20,400 nt of DNA from Nitrospinota bacterium (GTDB lineage Bacteria; Nitrospinota; Nitrospinia; JACRGO01), in NCBI GenBank assembly GCA_016212295.1, contig JACRGO010000121.1, positions 1 to 20,400 of the forward strand, in the 5' to 3' direction. Made by a program: the position numbers and the translations under genes. The stretch's first letter is position 1; every line of letters starts with the position of its first letter. The notes beneath the pieces were generated by a model. The model was not told the DNA's origin. It saw nothing but the letters and a program-made list of their open reading frames with translations, and ran no database searches. Shown piece after piece: positions 6,046 through 14,692 of the stretch.

Positions 6046-8960
6046 TTGAGGTCCAGCATCCGGTCCACCAGAGAGACAATGCGGTCGTGGCGGGATTTGT
6101 CGGAGGGGTTGGAGAAGTCGATGGCGCGGATGGGGAGTTTTTCAATGTATTGTTTATTAGCAGCAAAATAACCACCATGAAAGGTTGTAGAAACTTGCTT
6201 AAAGCAAAAATCCAGCAAACGTGAATTAAGCAGTCCAGATAAATAGAGGTAACTGATTTTATTTTCGTTTAGTGTTATTCCATACCCACCCGTTGTCACA
6301 TTGATAAAATAAAAGTTATCGTTGAGGTCAGGGTAAGCGCTCAATTGTGTAACCATATACGGGACAAGAATTTTAGGTTGCTCCCACATGCCCAAATTTT
6401 GTGTGCGCCCAAAACGGTACCACTGCGTATCTTTAAATGCGCCTTTCTCACGGCTTTCCAGTGATTGTTTGTTACGCTCCAAATAATCCCAACAAAGGGG
6501 GAATTTATCACGTAACGCGCTTTTTTCAATAAGCTTCGCACGAGTTTTTTCTATTAAATAAGGGAATAATATATAGGCATTTGAATTAACCCAATATTGC
6601 CCGATATCACCACTTCGGACAACTTGTTTTAAAATATTTTTTTCCAGTTTTATCCATTCATTTAATTTTTTTGAAAAAACTTCTATATGTTTTTTTGATT
6701 CATTGCGATACTTTTTGAAAAGGAAAATTGTATCAGCGCTTGTTTGTAAGCCGACAAACATCCCGGTAGATACCTCGCCTAATTTCACAAACGTCTTACT
6801 TAATTTTTCAAATAATGGAGCGCTTTTCCCCACAGTGAAGTTCCATTCAGATGACGTAACGACTCTGTTTTTAATTTTTTCAACTTTTTGTATTTTTCCA
6901 TTTTGCCAGTTATTTAAATTTTCTACACGAACTATTTGAAAAGATTCTCCAGCATTTTTATTCAAGAACATCAGGCACGTGTAAGTAGTTGCTCCATCAA
7001 ATACCTGTTGGTCTCCAAAGTGAATTATTTTTGAAAGGTGAGCGCCTTTAGCAATTATTTCACGCAAGTGTTTACCATACTGGGCATTAAAAAACTTATG
7101 TGGCAAAATGAAACCCAAGCGCCCAGATTTGTTAAGCAAATTTAGGCCCTTTTCGACAAACATCACATAAATATCACAACTCCCTGTTTTAGCGACTTGA
7201 TATTGTGTTTTGTAAAAAGCGACTTCCAACGGTATCCATTCTTTCATTGCCTGTATGCGTACATACGGCGGATTGCCGATCACCGCGTCAAACCCGCCGT
7301 CCTTCATGATCTCCGGGAATTCCGCCTCCCAGTCAAAGACGTTCACGCGGTGGCGCTCGTCGTCATCGAAGAAATTCAACTGCTTGCCGTTGTAAAAATC
7401 CGGGCCTATAAGGGAGTTGCCGCACTTGATGTTGTTCCCAAGGTCCGGGAGGGCGCGCTCGTGGAGCAGCTTCCATTGTTTAGTGATGGTCTCCCCGGAC
7501 TCCCCTTCCAGCACCTTGAGAAGCAGGGAGAGCTTGGTGGTTTCAACCGCCTGGGCATCGATGTCCACTCCGTAAATATTGTTGAGCAGGATGCGCTTCT
7601 TCTCCGTTGTGGTGAGACGCCATTCTCCGCCCTGGGCCTGAAATAATTCCTTCTTGTGCCTTTCCGGACCCGCCTCCAGATACTGGTCGCGGTGCCAGTC
7701 CAAAAGATATTGATAGGCCCCGATGAGGAAGGAGCCGGACCCGCAGGCCGGATCGAGGACACTGACCTTGCTCGCGCTCCCCTTGGGGCCGGGCTTTTTT
7801 CCATCCAGCAATTTCCCCACGGTCTCTTTTACGATGTAGTCCACGATATAGGTAGGGGTGTAGAAGACCCCGCCCGCCTTCTTCACTTCGGGCTTGTCCT
7901 CCACCTGGGCGCGGTGGCCGGAGGTTAGGCGGATCACCTTTCCCAGGAACTGTTCGTAGACCTGGCCCAGAATATCGGAGGGGAGGACGGAAAACTCGTA
8001 AGGGCTATCCGGATAATAGAGGTTTCTGAATATGTCCTTTAGGACCTTGTCGTCCACTGAGAGATTGAGGGTGAGGTCGTCCGGCGGCGTTGGGCGGTCC
8101 TTGGACTTCCTGAAGTGGAAGAGGCCGGAGTTGTACCGGTTGTCCGCCTCCTGGAAAAGATGGCAGAGGCGGCGGTAGACATCGCTCCCGTTTTGCAGGG
8201 CCATGAGGCGTCCGTACATCTCCATGCCCCGGTCCTCGCATATACGAAGGAAGATGACGCGGTCGATGATGCGCTGCACAGCGAAGTTGAGTTCGCGCTG
8301 GGCCAGGGAGGGATTTCTGAGGGCGAGATTTTTCGCCAGGCTGTCGCGCCAGGACTCTATTTCCCGGAGGAAGGCGGCGTCCACTTCCGCCGTGCCTTTC
8401 TTGGCCTTGGCGGACTCGGCGTATTTGTCGAATGACCCCTTGAGCACCGCCTCGCGGGAGAAGATGGAGGCCAGCTCTTCCCATCGGGCGGGGTAGTCGG
8501 TGTATTTCAGGTAGAGGGTGCGCCCGGTGGACGCCTTGTCCGTTTTCACGGGCTTGACGCGGCAGTCGTAAACCGCGAATTCCTCGAAGTCGGTGAGCAC
8601 GCTCAAGGGGAGCTTGGCCGACCACGCGTAACGGCGGAGCTGAAAGGCGGGGTTTTCGTCTTCCTTGATGTTCACTGAGGGCTTTTTTGCTTCCAGGAAA
8701 AATTTCCGGGTCCCGCCGATGCGGAAGCAATAATCCGGGGCCTTGGTTGCGCCGCCGATCTTCACGGCGTCCTCGTGCACCACGTCCTTGTAAGCCTCGG
8801 CGTATCCTTGCGTGTTGTCCGTGTCCCAACCCAGGAGTTTAAAGAGGGGATCGATGAATTCCCGCCGTGCCTGGGTCTCGTTGTACGCGCCGGATTTGTA
8901 GGCGTCTATATTGCGGTGGAAGCGGTCCACCAGTTGGAGGAGTTCGGTTGGAGCGGGCAT
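5901..8960 (-). CDS. Single-chain restriction-modification enzyme (type IIG, Eco57I-like)
   Basis: About 1019 aa from the ATG at 8960 (MPAPTELLQLVDRFHRNIDA). It combines DNA cleavage, adenine methylation and target recognition in one chain. The N-terminal nuclease domain has a PD-(D/E)XK pattern: Asp76 (PDYCF), Glu90 and Lys92 (FFLEAKKP). A helical connector spans about 200-360. The methyltransferase has YTPTYIVDYIV (367-377), SAM motif I DPACGSGS (403-410), GVDIDA (464-469) and catalytic NPPY (563-566). The target-recognition region spans about 590-940, and the C-terminal coiled end is DATDKEIDRLVYELYGLAEE. Codons for about 570-940 (roughly 6130-7260) are distinctly AT-rich, unlike the GC-rich ends, suggesting exchange of the specificity region. 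An open frame extends to 9095 but its residues look non-coding. No ribosome site is evident at 8960. Confidence 0.9.
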   Translation of the reverse strand: MPAPTELLQLVDRFHRNIDAYKSGAYNETQARREFIDPLFKLLGWDTDNTQGYAEAYKDVVHEDAVKIGGATKAPDYCFRIGGTRKFFLEAKKPSVNIKEDENPAFQLRRYAWSAKLPLSVLTDFEEFAVYDCRVKPVKTDKASTGRTLYLKYTDYPARWEELASIFSREAVLKGSFDKYAESAKAKKGTAEVDAAFLREIESWRDSLAKNLALRNPSLAQRELNFAVQRIIDRVIFLRICEDRGMEMYGRLMALQNGSDVYRRLCHLFQEADNRYNSGLFHFRKSKDRPTPPDDLTLNLSVDDKVLKDIFRNLYYPDSPYEFSVLPSDILGQVYEQFLGKVIRLTSGHRAQVEDKPEVKKAGGVFYTPTYIVDYIVKETVGKLLDGKKPGPKGSASKVSVLDPACGSGSFLIGAYQYLLDWHRDQYLEAGPERHKKELFQAQGGEWRLTTTEKKRILLNNIYGVDIDAQAVETTKLSLLLKVLEGESGETITKQWKLLHERALPDLGNNIKCGNSLIGPDFYNGKQLNFFDDDERHRVNVFDWEAEFPEIMKDGGFDAVIGNPPYVRIQAMKEWIPLEVAFYKTQYQVAKTGSCDIYVMFVEKGLNLLNKSGRLGFILPHKFFNAQYGKHLREIIAKGAHLSKIIHFGDQQVFDGATTYTCLMFLNKNAGESFQIVRVENLNNWQNGKIQKVEKIKNRVVTSSEWNFTVGKSAPLFEKLSKTFVKLGEVSTGMFVGLQTSADTIFLFKKYRNESKKHIEVFSKKLNEWIKLEKNILKQVVRSGDIGQYWVNSNAYILFPYLIEKTRAKLIEKSALRDKFPLCWDYLERNKQSLESREKGAFKDTQWYRFGRTQNLGMWEQPKILVPYMVTQLSAYPDLNDNFYFINVTTGGYGITLNENKISYLYLSGLLNSRLLDFCFKQVSTTFHGGYFAANKQYIEKLPIRAIDFSNPSDKSRHDRIVSLVDRMLDLNKELQKAKTAHDQTALKRQIDATDKEIDRLVYELYGLAEEEIKIVEGL

Positions 8961-9080
8961 TGTTTGTAAGGGAAAAGTTGTTGTATAGCAGTGGGTTAAA
9001 TTATCACAAAGAAGGGGAGGGGGCAAGAGGAGGATTGAGGGACAGGGAGAATGAGAGATAGCATTGATATGACCCACCCC

Positions 9081-9110
9081 GGCGCTCCGCGCCACCCCTC
9101 CAAGGAGGGG
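9081..9110. repeat. Double hairpin upstream of the ThiC-family gene
   Basis: GGCGC-tcc-GCGCC (9081-9093) is followed by CCCCTCC-aa-GGAGGGG (9095-9110) and then AATTTTT on the plus strand. The second hairpin plus T-run resembles a terminator for plus-strand transcripts but has no gene to terminate there. The plus strand runs between two divergent genes. It belongs with the other palindromic intergenic words. Confidence 0.55.
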
Positions 9111-9199
9111 AATTTTTATGTGCTTTCCATTTTGAGGCGGTTAATATTTAAAAAAATAACCTCCGCATTCTTAATTTGGCTGTCTTGGCGTCCAATCCC

Positions 9200-9228
9200 T
9201 TGATATGCTTCCTTATATTTGGTACATT
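9200..9228 (+). promoter_or_regulatory. Candidate promoter of the ThiC-family gene and cobD
   Basis: TTGATA (9200-9205), a 17-base spacer, and TACATT (9223-9228). This would leave a leader of about 130 nt containing the palindrome at 9252-9316. No TPP or cobalamin riboswitch core is visible in the leader. Confidence 0.35.
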
Positions 9229-9251
9229 TTGTTAATGTTCACTACTTTAAA

Positions 9252-9316
9252 GCGCACAAAGCCCACAAAATTTTTTCTTTGTGTTCTTTGTGAATTTTTT
9301 GTGTTCTTTGTGGTTA
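9252..9316. repeat. CACAAAG/CTTTGTG word-repeat palindrome in a leader
   Basis: GCGCACAAAGCCCACAAAA (9252-9270) can pair with copies of TTTGTG..CTTTGTGG that follow (9278-9313; TTCTTTGTG occurs three times). It can fold in more than one register. A short GC palindrome GCGGCGCCGC lies near 9335-9344, just before the ribosome site. Confidence 0.55.
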
Positions 9317-9368
9317 ATTCTTATTTTGATTGCGGCGGCGCCGCGTTGTATTTTTTTAAGGAGAATCA

Positions 9369-10682
9369 ATGAGAACGGAACTGGAATCCGCTGTGGCGGG
9401 AGAAATCACGCAGTCCATGAAAAAAATCGCTGAAATGGAAAATGTCCCTCACGAATATGTCCGGGACAAGATGGCCCAGGGGCAGATAATCATCGCCCAG
9501 GGGAGATTCAATGGAAAAAAAATCGTCGGGATCGGCAAGGGGCTGCGCACCAAGATCAACGCCTCCATCGGGACCTCAAGCGACGTCATGGACCTTGAGA
9601 TGGAAAAGAGAAAGGCCCTGGCCGCTGAAAGGGCCGGAGCTGACACCTTGATGGAGCTGTCCGTTGCCGGAGACCTGGACGCCATCAGGAACGGGGTCCT
9701 GTCCGTTACGTCCCTGCCGGTCGGCAATGTCCCCCTGTACCAGGCTTTTTGCGAGGCGGCAAAAAAACATGGAGCGCCTTATAAGCTGGAAGAGGAGATG
9801 CTTTTTGATCTCATTGAAAAACAATGCGCGGACGGCATAGGCTTCATGGCGGTCCATTGCGGGATCAACCTGTTCACCATAGAGCGGATGAAGAAGCAGG
9901 GGTACCGCTACGGCGGACTCTGCTCCAAGGGCGGCACGCTGATGGTGGAGTGGATGATCGTAAACGGCAAGGAAAATCCCCTTTACGAAAAATTCGACAG
10001 GGTCTGCTCCATCCTGAAAAAATACGACACGGTCCTGAGCCTTGGAAACGGAATCCGCGCCGGGGCCATACACGATTCCCTGGACCGCGCCCAGATGGCG
10101 GAACTCATCCTCAATTGCGAACTGGCGGAGATAGGACGCGGCATGGGATGCCAGATGATGGTGGAAGGGCCGGGCCATGTCCCACTCAATGAAATCGAGG
10201 CCAATATCATGCTGCAAAAAAAGATGTCCAATGACGCGCCCTACTATATGTTAGGCCCCCTTCCCACTGACATCGGCGCCGGAATGGACCACATAACGGC
10301 GGCCATCGGCGCGGCCCATTCCTCCATGCACGGGGCGGACCTGATATGCTACATCACACCCGCTGAGCACCTGGCCCTCCCCAATGAAGAAGAGGTGGTG
10401 ACAGGGGTCAAGGCCGCGAGGCTTGCCGCGCATATCGGCGACGTGGTGAAGCTCAAGGGAAAGGCGGACTCGGTGGACAAGCAGGTAAGCAAGGACAGGC
10501 GGGATTTCCGCTGGGATTCGCAATACAAAAACCTTCTCTTCCCGGAAGACGCCCGGAAGATCCGGGAATCGCGGACAACAGCCGCAAGGAAAAGCTGCTC
10601 CATGTGCGGCGATTTCTGCGCCCTTGAGAGCGCTGAGAGGGTCCTCAACCGGTACCTCACGGGCGATAAACTGAATGCTTGA
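9369..10682 (+). CDS. ThiC-family radical-SAM enzyme; candidate 5-hydroxybenzimidazole synthase (BzaF) rather than ThiC
   Basis: The 437-aa protein belongs to the ThiC family, whose members rearrange aminoimidazole ribotide by radical SAM chemistry. AAGGAG lies 6 bases before the ATG. The C-terminal [4Fe-4S]-binding cysteines are C410-xx-C413-xxx-C417 (CSMCGDFC). EGPGHVP (266-272) and CYITPAEHL (327-335) are family core. Several positions depart from the canonical thiamin enzyme as I know it: GLCSKGG instead of GIVSRGG (183-189), SLGNGIRAG instead of SLGDGLRPG (224-232), NCELAEIG instead of LGELxxxA (249-256), and MELSVAGD instead of MDLSTGGD (95-102). These, and the 8-bp overlap with cobD, fit the anaerobic B12 lower-ligand enzyme BzaF. 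Generic annotation would call it thiC (phosphomethylpyrimidine synthase). Family membership is certain; the paralogue assignment is inference. Confidence 0.9.
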   Translation: MRTELESAVAGEITQSMKKIAEMENVPHEYVRDKMAQGQIIIAQGRFNGKKIVGIGKGLRTKINASIGTSSDVMDLEMEKRKALAAERAGADTLMELSVAGDLDAIRNGVLSVTSLPVGNVPLYQAFCEAAKKHGAPYKLEEEMLFDLIEKQCADGIGFMAVHCGINLFTIERMKKQGYRYGGLCSKGGTLMVEWMIVNGKENPLYEKFDRVCSILKKYDTVLSLGNGIRAGAIHDSLDRAQMAELILNCELAEIGRGMGCQMMVEGPGHVPLNEIEANIMLQKKMSNDAPYYMLGPLPTDIGAGMDHITAAIGAAHSSMHGADLICYITPAEHLALPNEEEVVTGVKAARLAAHIGDVVKLKGKADSVDKQVSKDRRDFRWDSQYKNLLFPEDARKIRESRTTAARKSCSMCGDFCALESAERVLNRYLTGDKLNA

Positions 10683-11772
10683 GGGCCACGGCGGAAACAT
10701 ACACGAGGCCGCCAGGATCGCGGGATGCCTCCCTTCCGGGATTATCGACCTGAGCAGCAATATCAGCCCCTTCCCTCCGTCCCGAATAATCATGGACCGG
10801 TTGAAGGAAGGGCTGAGGGAAATCAGCGCCCTCCCGGAAGTGGCTTCCCAAAGCCTGGCCGGACTGGTTGCAAGGAGGCACAATCTATCCGAAGGCCAGG
10901 TCCTGATCGGGAACGGGACCACTGAGCTCATCTTTTCCCTGCCTCGTTCTCCCGGTTCCCGCTCCGCGTTGATTTGCGCCCCGACCTATTCTGACTACGC
11001 CGACTCCTGCCGCCTCTCATCCGTGGAGACGCGGTTTCTGTTCTGCCGCAAGGAAGAAAATTTCGAGTTTGATTTGAGGCGGCTCAGGACGGAAGCAGGT
11101 AAAGCCGATCTCGTTTTTTTGTGTAATCCGAATAATCCCACCGGAGCGCTTGTTGGCGGAGAAAGCTTAAGGGGCCTGATCCGTCTCCTTCCATCCACCA
11201 CGTTCATAATCGATGAATCCTATCTGCCCTTCGTGGAAGGCGGCGACGCGGATTCCATGCTGAAGGGCGACATCCCTGACAATCTTATCGTCCTGCGCTC
11301 CTTTTCAAAAATTCATGCGATTCCAGGACTGCGGCTCGGCTGGCTGGCCTCCTCTGAAAGGACAGTGGAAACCTTACGGAGCAGGATGCTGCCCTGGAGC
11401 GTGAACCGGCTGGCCCAAATAGCGGGAGAGGCTATTTTGGAATCAGCGCAAGGCGGAAATTTGGAGGAAGATACGGCCCGTTACATGGCGGTGGAGAGGA
11501 CGGAATTTCTGGCCCGCCTTGCCCCTTTAATGCATGGCGCCGGCGCGGCGAATCCCCTGGCCGTTTACCCTGGTAAAGCCAATTTTCTTCTATTTGAGTT
11601 GAAGGGGACCATCGACGCTCCCGTGTTCTTCAACCTCATGTTGAAGAGGAGGATACTGGTCCGCGACTGTTCCAACTTCAGGGGGCTTGGCTCGCGCTTT
11701 TTCAGGATTTCACTTAAGACAAGGGAGATGAACAGTCTTTGTATAGATGCTATGTTGGAGATTTTGGGTTAG
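10675..11772 (+). CDS. cobD: Threonine-phosphate decarboxylase (PLP aminotransferase fold)
   Basis: The 365-aa PLP enzyme makes (R)-1-aminopropan-2-yl phosphate from L-threonine O-3-phosphate, the linker of the cobamide nucleotide loop. The N-terminal EGHGGNIHEAAR and IDLSSNISPF (24-33) are typical of CobD and separate it from HisC. PLP-binding features are GNGTTELI (79-86), NPNNPTG (151-157), IIDESY (178-183) and the Schiff-base lysine K212 in SFSKIHAIPGLRLGW. A C-terminal arginine FRISLK is expected to hold the substrate carboxylate. The ATG lies 8 bp inside the upstream gene, so translation is coupled. HisC remains the less likely alternative. Confidence 0.88.
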   Translation: MLEGHGGNIHEAARIAGCLPSGIIDLSSNISPFPPSRIIMDRLKEGLREISALPEVASQSLAGLVARRHNLSEGQVLIGNGTTELIFSLPRSPGSRSALICAPTYSDYADSCRLSSVETRFLFCRKEENFEFDLRRLRTEAGKADLVFLCNPNNPTGALVGGESLRGLIRLLPSTTFIIDESYLPFVEGGDADSMLKGDIPDNLIVLRSFSKIHAIPGLRLGWLASSERTVETLRSRMLPWSVNRLAQIAGEAILESAQGGNLEEDTARYMAVERTEFLARLAPLMHGAGAANPLAVYPGKANFLLFELKGTIDAPVFFNLMLKRRILVRDCSNFRGLGSRFFRISLKTREMNSLCIDAMLEILG

Positions 11773-11806
11773 TTTACGCCATCTCTATAGTTAATTTTTT
11801 TTAATA

Positions 11807-11875
11807 ACCGCGGAGGCGCGGAGAAAAGCTCTTTAATTTAAATATATTTTCTCCGCGTCTCAGCGTCTCCGCGGT
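11807..11875. terminator. Palindrome between convergent cobD and aclA (likely bidirectional terminator)
   Basis: ACCGCGGAG (11807-11815) pairs perfectly with CTCCGCGGT (11867-11875). Inner GCGCGGAGAAAA pairs with TTTTCTCCGCGT (11847-11858), leaving a small CTCAGCG bulge. T/A runs flank both sides (TTTTTTTT before, ATATTTTTAATTTTT after), so it can terminate from both directions. It shares its word with the element at 14693-14796. Confidence 0.7.
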
Positions 11876-11939
11876 ATATTTTTAATTTTTAAGTACTTCG
11901 GACAAAGCGTTCAATCCATGTAAAATTTTTTGCTTAATA

Positions 11940-14651
11940 TCACCCCACAAATGAAACCTGGCTTGCCGGCGTGCGGGTGTCCATATTGCGGCCGCGATTC
12001 AGGTGGTCGTCGATCTCCGCCGCGCAGCCGATCATCCTTCCATAAAGGAAGGTTGTGAAGGCAGCGGTTTCCACTTCCTGGCCGGAGATGGCTTTTTCCG
12101 CCAACGCCTTCCAGAAAATCTTAAGCAGTATGACTGCTATGACCGCGTCCACGTTCACGCAGTAGACGTTCTTGGTGACCTTGGATTCAAACAGCGACCG
12201 CACAAGGTTGTGGTAGAAATCGAGGAAGATGTTGTAGCTCCCCCTTTCCTCCAGCAGGCGGCTTACGAATTGCTCCCTGGGGTCCACGTTCACCTCTTTT
12301 CCCTTGAAAACCGGATGGTTCACGCAAGGGATCTTGGCGTAGTCGATGTTGCCCGCCTCTTTTTCGCTCTTTTTGTAGCCTGAGTACCACTTGGAATACT
12401 TGTCCGCTATGGCCCTAAGGTTGATGCCGTGCTTCCGGTCGCCCGGGTCCTGGAGCTTCGAGTCCTTGAACTGGTCGATCAGGAAGGCGATGGCCTCATA
12501 GCCGTTCCCGCCGTGGGCGAACCCTGTGTGGGTGAGGAAGCCGATGACGCATTTATTGATCTGCACGCGTTCCGGCTGCTCCGGTCCGTCGGCGCTCACC
12601 GCCCCCTTGCTTCCCTGCGCTGAAATGGTGCCTGGTCCGTTCGAGATGATCAGCCCAAGGAGAAGGGTGAACTCGAAAAGCTCTATTGTGGACGGCCTGC
12701 GTCCCACCAGGGACAGGAACGCCACTTCCGTGAAGCTCCAATTTTCCAGTATCTCCGTGAACGGGACCCCGCATAAGGACTCCTTTTCGTGCTTTTTTGA
12801 AGGCACGGAGGCGCCGATAATGGCTGAAAAGATTTTTGAGTGCCACGGAAGATTGAGGAATGACGCCTTGGATATTTTGCGCTTCATCAAGGCGGGCCAT
12901 CCGAGAGTGGCCCAAATGGCGCCCAGCAGGGCGTCCGAGGAGGGCTTTCCATTCGTCGCTTCAATGACGAATTCCACGAAAATTGATTTCCCACCCATTT
13001 TCCCCAAGGTGGAAATAATCCGCGCGGCAAGATGGTTGCCGTTCCCGCTGGAGAGCGCCTTTTTCTGCTCAGCGGAAAGTTTTTTCAATATTTTGGAATA
13101 ATCGAAATGGTTTGTCGCGCTTTCGATTTTTTCGTATTGAAAGAGGTCAAGCAGCAAGGCTGAAGCGGCCTTTGCGTCACGGACCCTTGCCTTTCCAATG
13201 ATTCCAACCGCGGTTGACAACACGCTGTTGGGTGACGATTCCGCCTCGCGCGCGGCGTCAGCGGCCAGGACCACAGGGTCGCCCGGCATGTGGACAAAGG
13301 CGTTGAACGCCAGGTTCGCGAATTCCTTCTCCGTCTGGTCCGGAAAGGATTTAAGGAGCGCGAACACCAAATTTTCCTCCAGGGAGTACTTGGACGCGTC
13401 CAGGATGGAAAGGTTGTGGATCTTGGTTACCTGCGTGCCGGGGTCCATCATGGAGGCCCCGCTGGCGTCCTTCATGGTCTGGCGCGGGAATTGAGCCCCT
13501 ATCTGGCGGCTGATGATTTCGATCTGTTCGTTATAGGGGGCCACCGCCTCAACCGGCTTGACGTCCAATTCATCCGGCAGTACCAGGCCCTGGCTGTTTC
13601 CGAACCAGCACTTCAGGGAAAGGCTGCCCCTTGGCTCGAAATCCGGCTTGATCCCGTTAAGCGCCATTACCTTTGTGAGGGCCTCGGGTATGTGCGCGAT
13701 GTTAGTGACCACCGCGCCCTTCTTGGAGAATATGGGGTTCTCCGGGGTGTAAATGCCGTCCACTCCGAAATAATTCATGAACCATTGCTCCTTGGCCCTG
13801 GCGTCGTCCCCGGAGCCGGCGAGGGACCCGGCGTGGCCGCACGCCTTGGTGAGCTTCGCCTTCCAGCGTCCCACAACGCATACCACGGTGGGCTTGTTGA
13901 TCCGGAGGCCGCGCTCGTAATATCCGCCCGGCTCAACGTAGATAACCGATCCCTTGCTGCGGTTGTCGTTATCCACGGCATGGAGAAATTCCCTGGGCGC
14001 GAAGTGGATATAGACGTCCTTGCCGCTGGAAATGGATGTGGTGGTGCCCCATCCCTCCGAGGTGAGATACACCGCGATGGTGGTGGTGAAGTTTCCGGAG
14101 TTGGAAAAGAGGGCAATGCTCCCTTTTATCAGGGACTCCTCCGGTTTGCTTCCACCTAGGGCGCCGCCCATGCGGACCCTGCTCCAGGCGTCTGCCACCC
14201 CAAGGGCGTTCCCTCCGAATGCGTCAACGCCGTTCATCTGGCAGATCGCCCGGATGGTGCGCGCGTCGCTGACCGATATCTTTTCCGTGACTATGATGAT
14301 TTTTTTCAGGTCCTTGTTGGCGCGGACCATTTCCGCGACGCCGTCCTTGACGCCCGACGGCGGAAGGTAAACCACGCCGGTGCTGAAGGCGTGTCCTGCG
14401 GCCAGGCCCTCCTTCACTGAGTTATATACCGGGATCGGGCCTGATTTGGTTGGAAGGGATTGCCCGGTCCGCCCCGGGCTGGTGCCAAAGGCCACGTTGC
14501 CCCCTGAGAATTCATGGCTGGTCGGGGTCACGGAACGGCTCTCCGTGCCCAGGATGTTCAATACGCAAACTCTGTCCTCGCGTGTGGCCACCTCGGCCAG
14601 GGAATTAATTCCCACGTAATAAGGAAACCCTTCAGCGCCTTTTTTATGCAT
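11940..14651 (-). CDS. aclA: ATP-citrate lyase large subunit (citryl-CoA synthetase/lyase fusion, extended form)
   Basis: The 903-aa protein, with AclB, cleaves citrate with CoA and ATP to acetyl-CoA and oxaloacetate, the key reaction of the reductive TCA cycle. The N-terminal half (1-340) is a succinyl-CoA-synthetase-alpha-like CoA-binding and phosphohistidine domain; the phosphorylated residue should be His273 in ACGHAGSLAGSGDDARAKEQ. The C-terminal half is citrate-synthase-like. The usual ADHGP lyase signature reads IISNGPGTIS (Asn671 in place of His). TGFAHGGNGYEA (His713), NHPVFKGKEVNVDPRE (His779) and CVNVDAVIA (Asp835) are present. Typical bacterial AclA is about 600 aa; the extra length lies mainly between about 400 and 640. 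AGGAGA stands 9 bases before the ATG. The gene follows aclB after 173 bp. Confidence 0.88.
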   Translation of the reverse strand: MHKKGAEGFPYYVGINSLAEVATREDRVCVLNILGTESRSVTPTSHEFSGGNVAFGTSPGRTGQSLPTKSGPIPVYNSVKEGLAAGHAFSTGVVYLPPSGVKDGVAEMVRANKDLKKIIIVTEKISVSDARTIRAICQMNGVDAFGGNALGVADAWSRVRMGGALGGSKPEESLIKGSIALFSNSGNFTTTIAVYLTSEGWGTTTSISSGKDVYIHFAPREFLHAVDNDNRSKGSVIYVEPGGYYERGLRINKPTVVCVVGRWKAKLTKACGHAGSLAGSGDDARAKEQWFMNYFGVDGIYTPENPIFSKKGAVVTNIAHIPEALTKVMALNGIKPDFEPRGSLSLKCWFGNSQGLVLPDELDVKPVEAVAPYNEQIEIISRQIGAQFPRQTMKDASGASMMDPGTQVTKIHNLSILDASKYSLEENLVFALLKSFPDQTEKEFANLAFNAFVHMPGDPVVLAADAAREAESSPNSVLSTAVGIIGKARVRDAKAASALLLDLFQYEKIESATNHFDYSKILKKLSAEQKKALSSGNGNHLAARIISTLGKMGGKSIFVEFVIEATNGKPSSDALLGAIWATLGWPALMKRKISKASFLNLPWHSKIFSAIIGASVPSKKHEKESLCGVPFTEILENWSFTEVAFLSLVGRRPSTIELFEFTLLLGLIISNGPGTISAQGSKGAVSADGPEQPERVQINKCVIGFLTHTGFAHGGNGYEAIAFLIDQFKDSKLQDPGDRKHGINLRAIADKYSKWYSGYKKSEKEAGNIDYAKIPCVNHPVFKGKEVNVDPREQFVSRLLEERGSYNIFLDFYHNLVRSLFESKVTKNVYCVNVDAVIAVILLKIFWKALAEKAISGQEVETAAFTTFLYGRMIGCAAEIDDHLNRGRNMDTRTPASQVSFVG

Positions 14652-14692
14652 TTTTAAGTTTCTCCTGTGTTATACAAATTTATAATTAAGGA

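Noticed and set aside
8005-8829. 274-codon frame overlapping the restriction-modification gene
   Set aside because: It is rich in Arg/Gly/Pro and is a frame-shadow of the nuclease/methylase coding region.
8961-9095. Upstream 45-residue extension of the restriction-modification protein
   Set aside because: The residues are Pro/Leu/Ser-rich and look like translated intergenic DNA; family similarity begins at MPAPTELLQL, start 8960.
9111-9368. TPP riboswitch upstream of the ThiC-family gene
   Set aside because: No CTGAGA core or ACCTGATCTGGATAATGCCAGCG-like conserved segments are present; the leader is AT-rich with only the CACAAAG palindrome.
9111-9368. Cobalamin riboswitch for a bzaF-cobD operon
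   Set aside because: No B12-box-like GCCACTG or other conserved core was seen.
13290-14159. 289-codon open frame on the plus strand opposite aclA
   Set aside because: It is an antisense shadow of a GC-rich gene; composition is unlike a protein gene and no family features are present.
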